From contig NBAY01000011.1 in the NCBI GenBank assembly GCA_002794775.1, positions 124,001-188,000 of the forward strand: a stretch of DNA of 64,000 bases, written 5' to 3'. Each line of letters begins with the position of its first letter. Position 1 is the first letter of the stretch. Position numbers and translations under genes: made by a program. The stretch is from Porodaedalea pini. Its lineage: Eukaryota > Basidiomycota > Agaricomycetes > Hymenochaetales > Hymenochaetaceae. Below the pieces are notes generated by a model. The model saw nothing but the letters and a program-made list of their open reading frames with translations. It was not told the DNA's origin and did not search any database. Positions 25,717 to 36,165 of this stretch are shown here, one piece after another.

Positions 25717-27290
25717 CTAACTCTCCCCTTCTTCTGAATATGCTGGTGGGGCCATTTGACTATCGTCACCTGCACTTGACGAAGGACGCGATTCTCTGCT
25801 TGTCTCCTGTTGCTGGTGTCGCATAACCTCCGCAATCTGTGCACACAGATGACGTATCTCCGACATCATCAAAGAGACCCTTCGAGCAGGAGGAGTATCC
25901 AGTAGTGCATCATCTCCGGTAGAAGCTGGCAAGAATCGTCGCGGTGTGGAAGACTGCTCGTTTGCCTCCCATCCTATACGCTGGAATTGGCTGCCTCTCT
26001 CAATGAGCGGATCGGGGGTCAAGGGGAGTGGGGATGAGTAGTCTGTAACAACAAAAGTCCCATCTTCCGAAAGCTCTGTAGGACGAATGTACGTAAGATA
26101 CACAGGCTCCTTCGGCTTTATGACCGTAGCATGCTGCAAGCCGCTGCTTGGTAAAACATCCTCTGCTGTAACGGAAGATCCGTGTAAGTTCCCAGGATCC
26201 TTTCTGTTGTCACTAGGTACCGCACCTTTCTGTTCCCTTCTGCTATCGCTCCCCGAATCCCTGTCACGTCTGGAACTAGCATATGCTGCCCAAACTTCAT
26301 GCATGCTTCCGACGGCTGGAGAATCAATATCGCTTGTAGCTGGATCTGCTTTACCGCTGAATATTTGTTCAGGGGATCGGATGCACAAGATCCTATATAG
26401 TGGTAGTCTATTCCGGCGAATACAGACCATAATTCCACCGAAAACGATGCAGCCTGCTAAAACGGATGGGACGATAGTAGCGATCCTTATTTTCGATTCA
26501 GAAGGAGGGTTATACGACGTTGTTGACGTCGGTACTACGAAGTTGGACTTCGCCCCTTCGGGGACACTACAGCTTGAATAACCTTATAGAAATCTTAATA
26601 ACCAACTTTGGTAATGTTCAAATAGTTACGCACTGCTCGACTGTATTGCGAATTTTCCAGTCTCCGCGACCGTACCTGACGAATCACGGATATACAGCAT
26701 AACAGAAGTACCTAAGAGAGTTTCAAGTCATGTGTCTAGACTCACTGCAGCATTAGTCTGAAACTTTACCTCCAGTAATGTTCACGATCCAAGTCATTGA
26801 CATGTCTTCTTGCTTGCCAAGGTCCACCAAGTCCGCGACGACGTCCTGTGAAAACAAAGATTGGTTGCGAACGCTTGCTTGCGGAATTTAACAGACTTTA
26901 TTTTTTGATGCGAACAGAAGGAACGCACAAACCTCTAGAGTAATTTCGGTGAAGCCCAGACAGAGGAATGTCAGCTAGAAGGAAGCGGATAACCGAGGAG
27001 AGTAAAACCTTACAAGAACATAAGGAGCTGAATATGATAGGTTTGTTGATTTAGCGTCGTTTCGTGCATTAACATAACAGTAAATTACTCACATGTTCCT
27101 CCCGTCCAAGTGATGAGGACCGGGAGACATTGTACGACGTTTGCCCTGGAGAAGCTCATCGGGTTCATTAGAGAAACTCTGTAGACTAAGAAAATACATA
27201 CGGTGTACTTATGTGCAATGTCTCAGCGACGACCAGCGCCAAAAGAATCGTCGCGATAAAATGATAGAGAAGCAGCATAAGAGCACTCAT
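25717..27290 (-). CDS. Secreted-domain type I membrane protein, family member A
   Basis: Unnamed family seen three times in this window. The signal peptide MSALMLLLYHFIATILLALVVAE is followed by TLHISTPANVVQCLPVLITW, TGGTSPYVLLTFL, LGKQEDMSMTWIVNITGG, TSVMLYIRDSSGTVAETGKF and a Ser-rich stalk with one Cys (SSSYSSCSVPEG). Then comes a membrane span (IATIVPSVLAGCIVFGGIMV) and a cytoplasmic tail of about 230 residues ending MAPPAYSEEGES. All splices were checked: CC|gtatgt...ctccag|G; T|gtgagt...attcag|CT; CTT|gtaagg...ttctag; GAG|gttt...cacag; G|gtaaag...cttag|GT; A|gtgcgt...ataag|GT. The VVQCxPVxITWxGGTxPY pattern is one I associate with expanded Agaricomycete surface proteins. Function is unknown. 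Intact. Confidence 0.8.
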
Positions 27291-28187
27291 GCCTGCCGAC
27301 AGGGAAGATAGTGAGATGTTTTCGGAGGCAGTCCAGCTGCAGCGGGAGGCAATTTGAACTGTGGAGTCGCCAGGTGCTTGATATACCACTAGCCTGTACT
27401 TGTAGTTACCCAAACTCTACACGCTCCTGGTACTGTTTGGAGATTGATACATAGTTTGGTGGCGCCGCTCGATGGAAACGAAGGCTGCTGGCGCGCGCAT
27501 CACCAAGTCCACCGATGGTATCGATAGCGAACTGCCCCAAGCCCCCTTTCCTGTATTTGATACCTCTTCGAGACTGTGATCGTCTACTGCTCGTCTGAAT
27601 ATTCAAGAGCTTCTCGGACGAAGAGATGTCAAGTTTCCGCACGGCCTTGTGAGTTAGTGAATTACACACAATTGTGCAACTCGACTCAATGCGAACACGA
27701 GCCTGAAGCATCCCTTTCACTGCCAGAGTTCCATCAGCTAGCCATATATATACCTCTGGCGTTTATACCTATACAATGCGCGGTGTGCTGAAAGATTTTG
27801 GCGCCACAGAGTCTTAGTATATCCGATTGCGCCGCAGCATGATGATGGTTGCCATATCGCTACTCGCCCAGTCCTTTCCTGCCTGTCACCATGAGAAGGG
27901 TGGATAGATGTGAAGACCCAAGCAGTGTACTGCACAGCAAAGTCATAGTAAAGTCACCTAACACGGTTGGAGATCGACGCGTCCTTCAATTTCTTCATTC
28001 GGCCAAAGGTCTTTGATGCCTTAGCAGCGTAGTAGCCTGGACTCAAGAATAGATAACGCGAAATAAACTCAAGCGATCGTAGCTCAACAGATGCAAGCAA
28101 AGGTACAGTAAGACGAGATTGTGTTTCCTACAACGTCAATGCATGTTCGTTCTGGAGTCCACTGAACAAAATCCTAGTCAAAAACTA
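27080..28187. repeat. Duplicated block A, left copy (inverted relative to 59,424-60,530)
   Basis: The 5' end of the membrane-protein gene and about 0.9 kb of its upstream DNA match, base for base over long stretches, the reverse complement of 59,424-60,530 (for example the block encoding GNYKYRLVVYQAPGDSTVQI in antisense at 27,186-27,413 and at 60,213-60,440). Homology stops inside exon 2 at the VLITWTGG codons. It resumes on the other side of the foldback element. Confidence 0.88.
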
Positions 28188-29033
28188 CAGCCATTTTCAT
28201 AAGTGCGACACGTGCATGTCACGTGAAGTGAGCCGCGTCAGAGCCAAAATGTCGAAAAATTAGAGTAAATGTTGATTTTCTCTGTAAATTCTGCACAGTA
28301 CCTGCTTGTTAAGTACTCAAAAAAAAGGCACGGTTCTCAGGAGCAGAAATATGTAAAATATGGAGCAATACATTGATTGTGTAGGTGGGTAGAGATCAAA
28401 CAAGTGCAGCCAGTCTGTTCTCTCATACATTTCCACTGAGATTCAAAAATTATGGCTCCCCTAAATCTACCTGTAAAATTCTTTCCTGTGTCTGTAAATT
28501 AAGTATATGATTATACCAACAGCTCCTGCAAGTTTGAAGCCAATCCATTCAGTATTCATGGTGCAGCAGCAAGATTTGTGTTCTACTCTGCAAGACCTGT
28601 TGTAAGAAAAGGAGGGTGGAAAGAGCTTGAAGTGGAACACAAATCTTGCTGCTGGACCATGAATACTGAATGGATTGGCTTCAAACTTGCAGGAGATGTT
28701 GGTATAGTCATATACTTAATTTACAGACACAGGAAAGAATTTTATAGGTAGATTTAGGGGAGCCATAATTTTTGAATCTCGGTGGAAATGGGTGAGAGAA
28801 CAGACCAGCTGCACTTGTTTGATCTCCACCCACCTACACAATCAATTTATTGCTCCCTATTTTACATATTTCTTCTCCTGAGAACCGTGCCTTTTTTTTG
28901 AGTACCTAATGAGCAGGTACTGTGCAGAATTCACAGAGAAAATAGGCATTCATTCTAATTTTTCGACACTTTGGCTCTGACGCGGCTCATTTCACGTGAC
29001 ATGCACGTGTCGCAGGACTTATGAAAAAGGCTG
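28188..29033. mobile_element. 846 bp foldback MITE with TA target duplication (Tc1/mariner-like)
   Basis: Almost the entire element is an inverted repeat: arms of about 396 and 399 bp (28,188-28,583 and 28,635-29,033) around a 51 bp spacer. It starts CAGCCATTTTCATAAGTGCG and ends with the near-perfect reverse complement. It is flanked by TA on both sides (28,186-28,187 and 29,034-29,035). The uninterrupted site, with a single TA, is preserved in the homologous DNA at 59,424-59,425, which proves insertion and a 2-bp TA duplication. It has no coding capacity. A transcript would fold into a long hairpin. Confidence 0.9.
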
Positions 29034-29052
29034 TAATGACCAACATCACATA

Positions 29053-29413
29053 GCATCAGGAAAAACCTCCCACTCAGAAACCCTTAGAAAGTTATTAGAA
29101 TTGTAGGAAATTGTAGAATCTTTGGAATATCATGAGAATGCAATCCAAAATTTAGAAAACTTGTAGAATTTCATGAAAAATTGTCCAAGTTTTGGAATTG
29201 AACAGAATCGGCAGCTTGAAATTTAGAATATGGATAGAAAAATGACACACCTCATAGATTCTATGGAATTTTGTAGAATAAAAAACTGATTGTGGAATTC
29301 ATTAGATTCTGCCATGGCTTGACACAGGTGCAGGTACTAGATTGGCTTCTTGGACCTATACTGGGACCCATGAACTATCTGCAGGTTACAGTGTTTTTCA
29401 TAAGTCTTGAGAC
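29053..29413. mobile_element. 361 bp AT-rich insertion next to the foldback MITE
   Basis: Compared with the homologous right-hand copy (near 59,407), the left copy has an extra 361 bp between ...ACATCACATA and CTAGCAGGATGTCC. It is flanked by TA on each side. The interior repeats GTAGAAT-like words. Near its right end, TACAGTGTTTTTCATAAGTC (from 29,387) closely resembles the terminal repeat of the foldback element, suggesting a degraded relative or a compound insertion. No coding capacity. Confidence 0.65.
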
Positions 29414-29415
29414 TA

Positions 29416-29518
29416 CTAGCAGGATGTCCGAGTCATTTTCCTACAATTGTAACTACGTCAGCTTCAGGTTGAGTGTAAATGTGCGTAGAAATGTACCCGT
29501 AGGATCCTCCTTGAAGTC
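29416..29518. repeat. Short remnant of block A with a rearrangement breakpoint
   Basis: CTAGCAGGATGTCCGAGTCA through CTCCTTGAAGTC matches the reverse complement of 59,304-59,407. Homology ends abruptly at 29,518, where PEX5-flank-derived sequence begins. Confidence 0.75.
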
Positions 29519-29787
29519 ACGTGGAGACAAGAGATGGGGGGATCGAGGACACTCTGTTGGTATCGGTTGCTATAGAGAAGGCGCGAGCTGGTGCCTGTAG
29601 CAGTGCCATTGGCCTGTTCGGGATGAGCGGAGGCGAACTGCAAGGTCAGAGGTCTCGCGAAGCCATTCGATCAAGGCAGAGACATTCAGTAGGCATGTGA
29701 CGGTCTATTCTTTATTTATTGAATCTATAACGGCGCTCATTTACTAGTATCAGTTTGGTGTGGGTCGCGCAAGGCCTTCTCGAGAGG

Positions 29788-31142
29788 TATAGTTGCCGTT
29801 GTCCGGTTCATGAACCGCTGACCCGCGGGTCGACCCCCGACCCGGACCTGGGTCGGGTCAAGAACCGGTTCGGTTCAAGCTGGTTCAGCAGCGGTTCGGG
29901 TCGGGGTTCAGCAGAAAAATAAATTAGCTGAACTGAGCTGAACCGGGTCGACCCTTGACCCGAACTGCCGAACCACTGCAGGAAAGTTGTGTACAGTCGA
30001 ACCTGTGTATAAGCATTGGCCTCGGTGGACATGTCGGCCAATGCTTATACACAGGAATGCTTGTCCACGTTATTGCGTAATAAACAAATAAAGTTATTTC
30101 CATTTATGTAATGCTGTCTCACACAATCCAATGTCAAGACCCACGCATGCAGGTGAAGACATTTACATTACTTTCAGCTGTTAAATAGTTGCAAGGGACA
30201 CTTTAAGAGAAATAACTATGAATATTAGCATTTAGACCTTTGTTGATTTCCTTCTGGAGCTCCTGCTGCAGCTTTGGACCTTTGGTAACAGCTTGTGTGT
30301 CTGACTGAACTCTGCACTGGTCCGGCTTTTGAAAAAGCACATTAGCTGCAAGAGTGCATGGCAAGTAAGGGTATCTGATAGGTGCTTTTTTTTTTTTTGC
30401 CTTATCTATCTACTTTCTGCAGGCCACAAAAATCATTGCTTGCCAAGCTGCATACCATCACAAGAGCATCCATATGGGGGTATATATGGTCACATGATGA
30501 CCTCTAGATAAGCATTTTCGGTTTAAATTTTTGTTCAAATCTTAATGTCAAATGCTTATGGGGATAATGCTTATAGGACCCTGAATTCTCTGCCTACCGA
30601 GTTCAGTGGATCAAAAATTCAATGCTTATGTACAGGTAATGCTTATGCACCGGTATGCTTATACACAGGTTCGACTGTATCTTGTGGGCCAAAATAGCAT
30701 TTTGTGTCTCAACATTTTAATTTCTTTTCCCTTAAAACATTTCCTGATACAGATGTATGAGTATGAGTCCCATTTCAGGCACTTGCTGGACTTCGGTACT
30801 GTACTAGAGTAAAGTGGTCAAGTTTACTGTATGTCTATAGCAAACTCATCATCTCTTTTACATGTGAGACTGGTTGCACCTGAAAGCTCTTTTGGATACA
30901 TTGGCTTGTTAAACATGCTCAAAATATGCCTGAGAATTATTTATGGTTTTATTATATTTTTAGCGAGGTTCAACAGGTCGACCCCGGGTCGACCCTTGAA
31001 CCGAACCGCGGTCCGGGTCAAGAGCGGTTCACTGAGGTTCGGGTCAAGGGTCGCACCATCTGCCCGAAGTCAAGAGGGTCGGGGGTCGGGGGTCAGCAAA
31101 AAATGGGCCTGACCCGAACCGACCCGGACATCGGCAACTATA
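29788..31142. mobile_element. 1,355 bp hAT-like non-autonomous element with 8-bp target duplication
   Basis: Terminal inverted repeats TATAGTTGCCG (left) and CGGCAACTATA (right) are flanked by an exact 8-bp direct repeat, TCGAGAGG, at 29,780-29,787 and 31,143-31,150. An 8-bp duplication is characteristic of the hAT superfamily. Both ends carry GC-rich subterminal arrays of GGGTCGACCC, GGGTCGGGTC and GAACCGGTTC words, a typical transposase-binding arrangement. No transposase frame. A second element (29,994-30,677) has inserted inside it. Confidence 0.85.
29994..30677. mobile_element. 684 bp pogo/Fot1-like MITE nested in the hAT-like element
   Basis: Inverted termini CAGTCGAACCTGTGTATAAG and its reverse complement (ending ...CAGGTTCGACTG) are flanked by TA on both sides (29,992-29,993 and 30,678-30,679). 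The CAGTCGAACCT...TATAA terminal sequence is the familiar pogo/Fot1 branch of Tc1/mariner. A further palindrome at the left end (CCAATGCTTATACACAGG, about 30,040-30,057) can pair with the terminus. No transposase frame of meaningful length, so non-autonomous. Confidence 0.85.
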
Positions 31143-32827
31143 TCGAGAGGTGAGTGCCCACTTCGTCTCGGCATGTAAACACAAAAGATTCTGCTAAACG
31201 ATTCTATGCATAGACCTTCCGCACAGCTCAGCAGGCCAACCCCGCACTTGAGCGTGAGGCTTCCCGTTTCTTCTCTGGAGACGGGCCGCAAAGGGGACTT
31301 ATGCCACCAGGCCCTGCACCAACAGCGTTCGATATCTCCCCCTTTCACAAGTCACTACCCGTAGTCCACCTCCATCCATTCACATCCCTTCGCCACCTGT
31401 TCAGTTGTAGGTACCACAGGCTTTGCAGCAGACTAAGGGTTCGTCTTGGGCGCCGGACTTCTGCAACAAACTTGAGCTAGAAGCACTGATATTACAGTTA
31501 GCGGGAAAGCTTCGCCCGTTTTACAAAACAAAGCGTCGACTAGACCGATGGCTATGAGTCCAGGTCCTTCAGGTATGCTACACAGGATCTTCATTTTGAA
31601 AGCCTGATAGCTCGGTCACTGAGTATCAATTTTCAACTAAACAGGTCTCGGCATGCAAGCCTCCAATGAACATGATGTCTGGTCCTCAATTCGCTCCGCA
31701 TTCCATTTCCTCACCACGCCAGCTTCATTCGCCCGCCTGAGCAGCTCTGTAGGACAAGTACCAATCCCATCAAGACACCTTACTTTCGAGCCCCTCAACA
31801 GCACAGCAGCCCGAAACGGTCTCTGCTCGCGATCCGCAAAGCCAAGACACTGTGCAGGCCCACAAAGAAGCAGACGATCTGGCGCGGACCGCGGCTCTCC
31901 TCGTGGAAACAGTCAAGGACGAGCAGAACCCAAAGTTCAAGAGTTCGCAGTTTATGCGTCTGATGCGCGACGCAACTCCGTTCATATCCAAGGACAGACT
32001 TCGTCTCAGGCTCAGGAAGGCGGGAACGCAAACGCGTCGCGTGAAGAGGACCCAAACGAGGTATAACTTCCAACGAGACAATGAAGAGTACATTGATTAC
32101 TGGAGCGGCATTACATCGCAGTCTGGTCAACAACGCGAAGCTGCTCACCTGAGTGGACAGGATAATGAATGGGGAGCGCTCCAGGAGAGCTGGGATCCGT
32201 TCGAAGTGACTACTTGGGATGTGAAGCTCGTTCCGCACTATCAGACCCAGCCGCATAATCCGTATTTAAACGAGGAGGCCAGCCAGTGGACCACGAACCA
32301 TACTATGCATTCTCAGCGCTCGTTTTATGGGGTATGTGTCTGCGTTTGGATAATACAGTCTGATTTGGCATTCTGGAACATTTCATAGAGCGGCCTTGAG
32401 CTTGAGGCTATAGTTCAGCGAGATCCGACAGATCCCCGCGCTTGGTACGACGTGTGTGTGAGGTAGAGAGAAAATGAGCGTGAGCCAAAGGCGATCGTCG
32501 CGCTCAGCCGGTCGCTGGAGCTCGATCCGTCTCATCTTCCCTCATGGCTCGCACTGGCGATCTCGTACACCAACGAAGACGACCGCAACACGGCGGACCA
32601 CAACATCTGTGCTCTGGGATCCCCTGCGGATGTCGTGTGTACACCTTCAGCGCATCGACCAGCGACCTGTGTGATCGTAAGGACCTCAGAGGTTTGTCAA
32701 GCTTGCCTGCATTGTGAAAGTCATCACTGAACGGGTTTACAACTTTTCGTCGTGATTTTCATGTTAGAGTGTGGTCCGTGATCTTTAGCATATTCCTTGG
32801 ATAAGATTGTGCTTTGTTGTAAATAGC

Positions 32828-33796
32828 ACACAGGTACTCCATTTGACTCGACACCGTTTCACGTTCGACATGCAGGTCTTCGTCGAAGTGCAGATGCGTG
32901 GTACGCTTTCTCCCGGGACTGGCGGAAACTAAAGGGAAATCGAATCACCGATAGAAGGCGAGATACGATTACAGTCCGACCACGACCTTGCTCGCGACTA
33001 GCGGACGGCATGTACCTGGCATCTTTCGTTACTGAGTGCAGATATATAGTCGATCGTATGTGGATTCAGTCTGGCTTACTGATAATTCTATAGATGACCG
33101 GGCTAAGATGCAATCGGAATTCAAGGCTGCGATGGCGAAGCTTGCCGTTGTTGGTCAGGTCGACTGCTCCGATGTCATCCCGATACCCTGCCCTTCGCTG
33201 GTAGTGCCGTCTTCCTTCCCAGACCACAATGATGTCGAGCAGACAGTACGATTATTACCAGCTATAGATGTAGACAAGAAGACTGCTAATCAGCGACCTC
33301 AAAAAACTAGTGTGTTACGGCGGCGTTCCCAACTTTATTGACTCTTCCTGGTGCAGCCAGCTCCGTCGCGCCTGTGTAAGCATATTGGTTTCTCGAGTCA
33401 AGCTTAAACTAAATATTCAACCTCTTACGCTCCTTCGTAGTCCCCCCTCCTAAAGATTCGGCCCTTCGTTGGTCTGCGCGAACAAGACGAAGTCGATGCT
33501 GCGAATGAGTGTGGATTACTATGGTTTTCTAGGGCTTCATAAGTTCGCATTCTCTGTTGTACTGCTTTTCTACTCTCCCCTCTTCATTTGATCTCCCTTA
33601 TAACAATATCACACTTTACGAAGTGTGCTTTCAAGTTCAGCCCGTATATAGGAAGTTCTGCTAGTGGATAAATGCATAACGTCTGATCGTCGATCCCTTG
33701 ATCTCTTGATCTTCGCGAAGCCGATCAAGTTCCTTGCTTCAAGCCGTCTGCGCCGACGCACTTCGCAACCTTTGAGACGCTATAAGCGGCCAGTTT
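32828..33796. other. Spacer with an unassigned open frame, upstream of IND1
   Basis: PEX5 homology ends at 32,827. An open plus-strand frame runs to 33,341 and contains [37 protein letters not shown] and [10 protein letters not shown]. The composition looks protein-like, but no convincing start or splice partner was found and no family is recognised. It may be a gene remnant brought in with the rearrangement. The remaining 450 bp is presumably the IND1 promoter. Confidence 0.4.
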
Positions 33797-35109
33797 ATGC
33801 TGTTACTAGCAGAAAAACACTTGCTTTCCTCGACTCTACAAAGATCAGAACGTCTTGTGCACGCGGGTCGCGTGGTCCAACATGAAAACCCTCTAGTGAG
33901 TATTTGAACAATCTGCTGGCATTGACTGACATCCTCAAAGGGTCTGCCGCGCACTGGTGCAGCCCCGACTCTACCCCGACGTGGACCACCACCTAAACGG
34001 AATATTCCACATGTGAAGAATGTTGTTGTAGTGGCAAGTGGGAAGGGCGGTGTTGGAAAGAGTACTATAGCTGGTGCGCTGCTCATTTTCTTTCGCCGCT
34101 ATCATGACAATTTACCAACCGCATACCCAGCCAACCTTGCCATGGCTCTTGCTTTGCAAGACCGCAAGCTGGAGCGTCGTCCTCGAGTAGGACTTCTAGA
34201 CCTGGACCTTTTTGGCCCGTCCATACCCAAGCTCATGGGCTTGGACGACTGCGACGAACCAGAGCTAACGTCCTGTCAGTCCAAGTATGTTTCGGCTGTA
34301 CTCCTATCATTACAATTAACGTTTCCTAGCTGGTGCGCTCATTCCACTTAAGAACCACGGGATCCCGTGCATGTCTATGGGCTTTCTTCTCCCCAAAACG
34401 CAAGCGTCGAGCGCATCTCAGCCCTCACGCGATGACACGCCTGTTGTCTGGCGCGGGCTGATGGTGCAGAAGGCCATTCAGCAGCTTCTATTTGATGTGG
34501 ACTGGCGCGACGGTGCTGGTAAGGGTGAGTCCGCCGGCCCAGGATTGGATGCGTTGGTGGTCGACATGCCACCTGGCACTGGAGACGTCCCGCTGACTGT
34601 AGGGCAGCTCGTGAACGTAGATGGTAGTGCTTAGTATTGGAGCTCTTCGTATTCGTACTGACTTGGAGACTAGGTGCTGTCTTTGTCTCTACCCCGCAGG
34701 ACGTGTCCCTGGCCGACGTGCGAAAAGGCATTGCAATGTTCCGGAAAGTGTCTATCCCAGTAAGCATTTCTCAGAGCAGTTCGCTCGCTCATACATCCAT
34801 TCATACGTGACCTTCTCTTGCCAGATATCTGGACTCGTGCTGAACACTTCTTACTTCCTGTGTCCGTCATGCGACACGCCACACTATCTATTTGGGAGCG
34901 CGGACTCTTTCCGCCGCGCAGCGACTGACGTCGGCGTACCTGTCCTGGGAGAGCTGCCGCTTGTACCAGAGGTTAACAAGGGCGGAGACGCGGGCATCCC
35001 CTTTGTATTGACTTCCACAAGCAAAGCATTAGACAGAGCTGAGAGGGAATGGAACAATGCCATACTTGGAGTAGCGTCCAAAGTTTGGGACTCTCTAGCC
35101 ATTGGCTGA
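33797..35109 (+). CDS. IND1: IND1/NUBPL-type mitochondrial Fe-S carrier ATPase
   Basis: Mrp/NBP35 P-loop NTPase needed to assemble Fe-S clusters of respiratory complex I. Motifs: [20 protein letters not shown] (the GLP segment typical of IND1), [17 protein letters not shown] (deviant Walker A), [35 protein letters not shown] (Walker B region), [16 protein letters not shown], and the cluster-binding CPSC in [16 protein letters not shown]. The C-terminus is [15 protein letters not shown]. The start is the ATG giving [20 protein letters not shown], a short basic/hydroxylated leader compatible with mitochondrial import; an in-frame TGA lies just upstream. Five introns join correctly. Located between the PEX5 pseudogene and the duplicated block, yet intact. 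Confidence 0.9.
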
Positions 35110-36165
35110 CGTCTACAATTGCGGAACATTTTAATTAATGCATTTTTTTTCTCGCGAGACAACACCCTATGTCCTACAAATTTCAGCTTGCCGAGCAGTT
35201 TGCAAGCCACGCTGTGGAGTGCCGAACTCCTCGCGGTCCGAATTATCAACACCCTACACCGGCTTGACGACCTTGTTTTCCTAATTCTATTGTGAAAGCT
35301 CTGCAAGACCATGCTTTTACCAGCCACTATCTATCGGGTAGCAAATAGGGGCTCCGAGGGTCTTTCTATGAAATGCGATCTTTGAGTCACTTCTGGGCCT
35401 TCGAGAGGGTTTCTCTCAACGTCCGCCGCTAGCCGCTCGGAAAGCATCAGAGAAGAGACACGGATGCCCTGTGTTACGAGTCAATAGGACAACGAACACT
35501 CATGTACGAGGTTACTGGAGTAGTAGATGAAGATCGTATCTGGAAATCTTAATAAAGTTTGCAGGAGGAGACTCATGCGCTGATCTGTAGCGTGCAGTCC
35601 ACGCGCCTAAATTCTAAAATGCTTCGCGGAGGCTGCGGAAGGTACATTCGATCAAATCTACAAGCCACCGACAGGGTCCAACCCCGAAAACGCGTCTATG
35701 AAGGAACACCGATACCGTGGCAGAAGTCGCGTACACGCACATCACTGCATGCTCGTGGAAGAAATACCAGTCTATGAAGAATACCCATCAAGTCCATCAC
35801 AGCCAGTCATCCACAAGCAGTGTTTCTTGAGCTTTCGGTGTACGGGCGATGAGGAATTAGGCCTACGGAAAGGCTGAGGCATTTACGCGTTAGCAGCCGG
35901 GGTCTGGGCACCAGTCTTCGCCCTTACGCGAGGCACGAGGCGGTTGGTCAGATGTCTTCGAGCCCCATCGACATCACACGCAAGTTTCTGTGGAAAAAAG
36001 AAGTAGCACAGCAGTCATGGACAACAACATTAAATCCCAATCCAGTCTAGCGCTTACCTTTCAACTGAGCGCGTCTCTATAAAGCGTGGCTCGACAGACC
36101 CAGCCTTTCTTTCCAACTACTACCTCCCTCCCCCTCGTTGTCCATCCTCAGCTTCATTCTCTACA
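35110..36165. other. IND1 3' flank and promoter of unknown gene C
   Basis: No gene found. From about 35,813 onward the sequence belongs to the 3.1 kb inverted duplication shared with 60,838-64,000. It includes conserved upstream DNA such as GGCATTTACGCGT-like and TTACGCGAGGCACGAGG blocks. Confidence 0.5.
36078..36083 (+). promoter_or_regulatory. TATA box of gene C
   Basis: TATAAA within GTCTCTATAAAGCGTGGCTCGA, about 85 bp upstream of the ATG. The same element is preserved in the inverted copy (63,740-63,745, minus strand), followed in both by GCGTGGCTCGA. Confidence 0.65.

Larger units (their letters stand above)
29519..32827 (+). pseudogene. PEX5 pseudogene, duplicated and interrupted by nested transposons
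   Basis: A degenerate copy of the 39,870-43,074 region, including a piece of the small divergent gene there. Lesions read directly: the start region is rearranged (no MALPMLVSGADC); the first donor CAG|gtatgt is changed to TAG|gcatg; a 1,355 bp hAT-like element sits in the donor site at 29,788-31,142. A TAG at 31,750-31,752 replaces the Trp codon of a WxxxF motif (WDREF in the other copy). About 230 bp is deleted after the MRLMR codons near 31,970. The whole TPR array is missing: the sequence jumps from the second TPR to the last exon near 32,605. Not functional as a peroxisomal import receptor. Confidence 0.9.
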
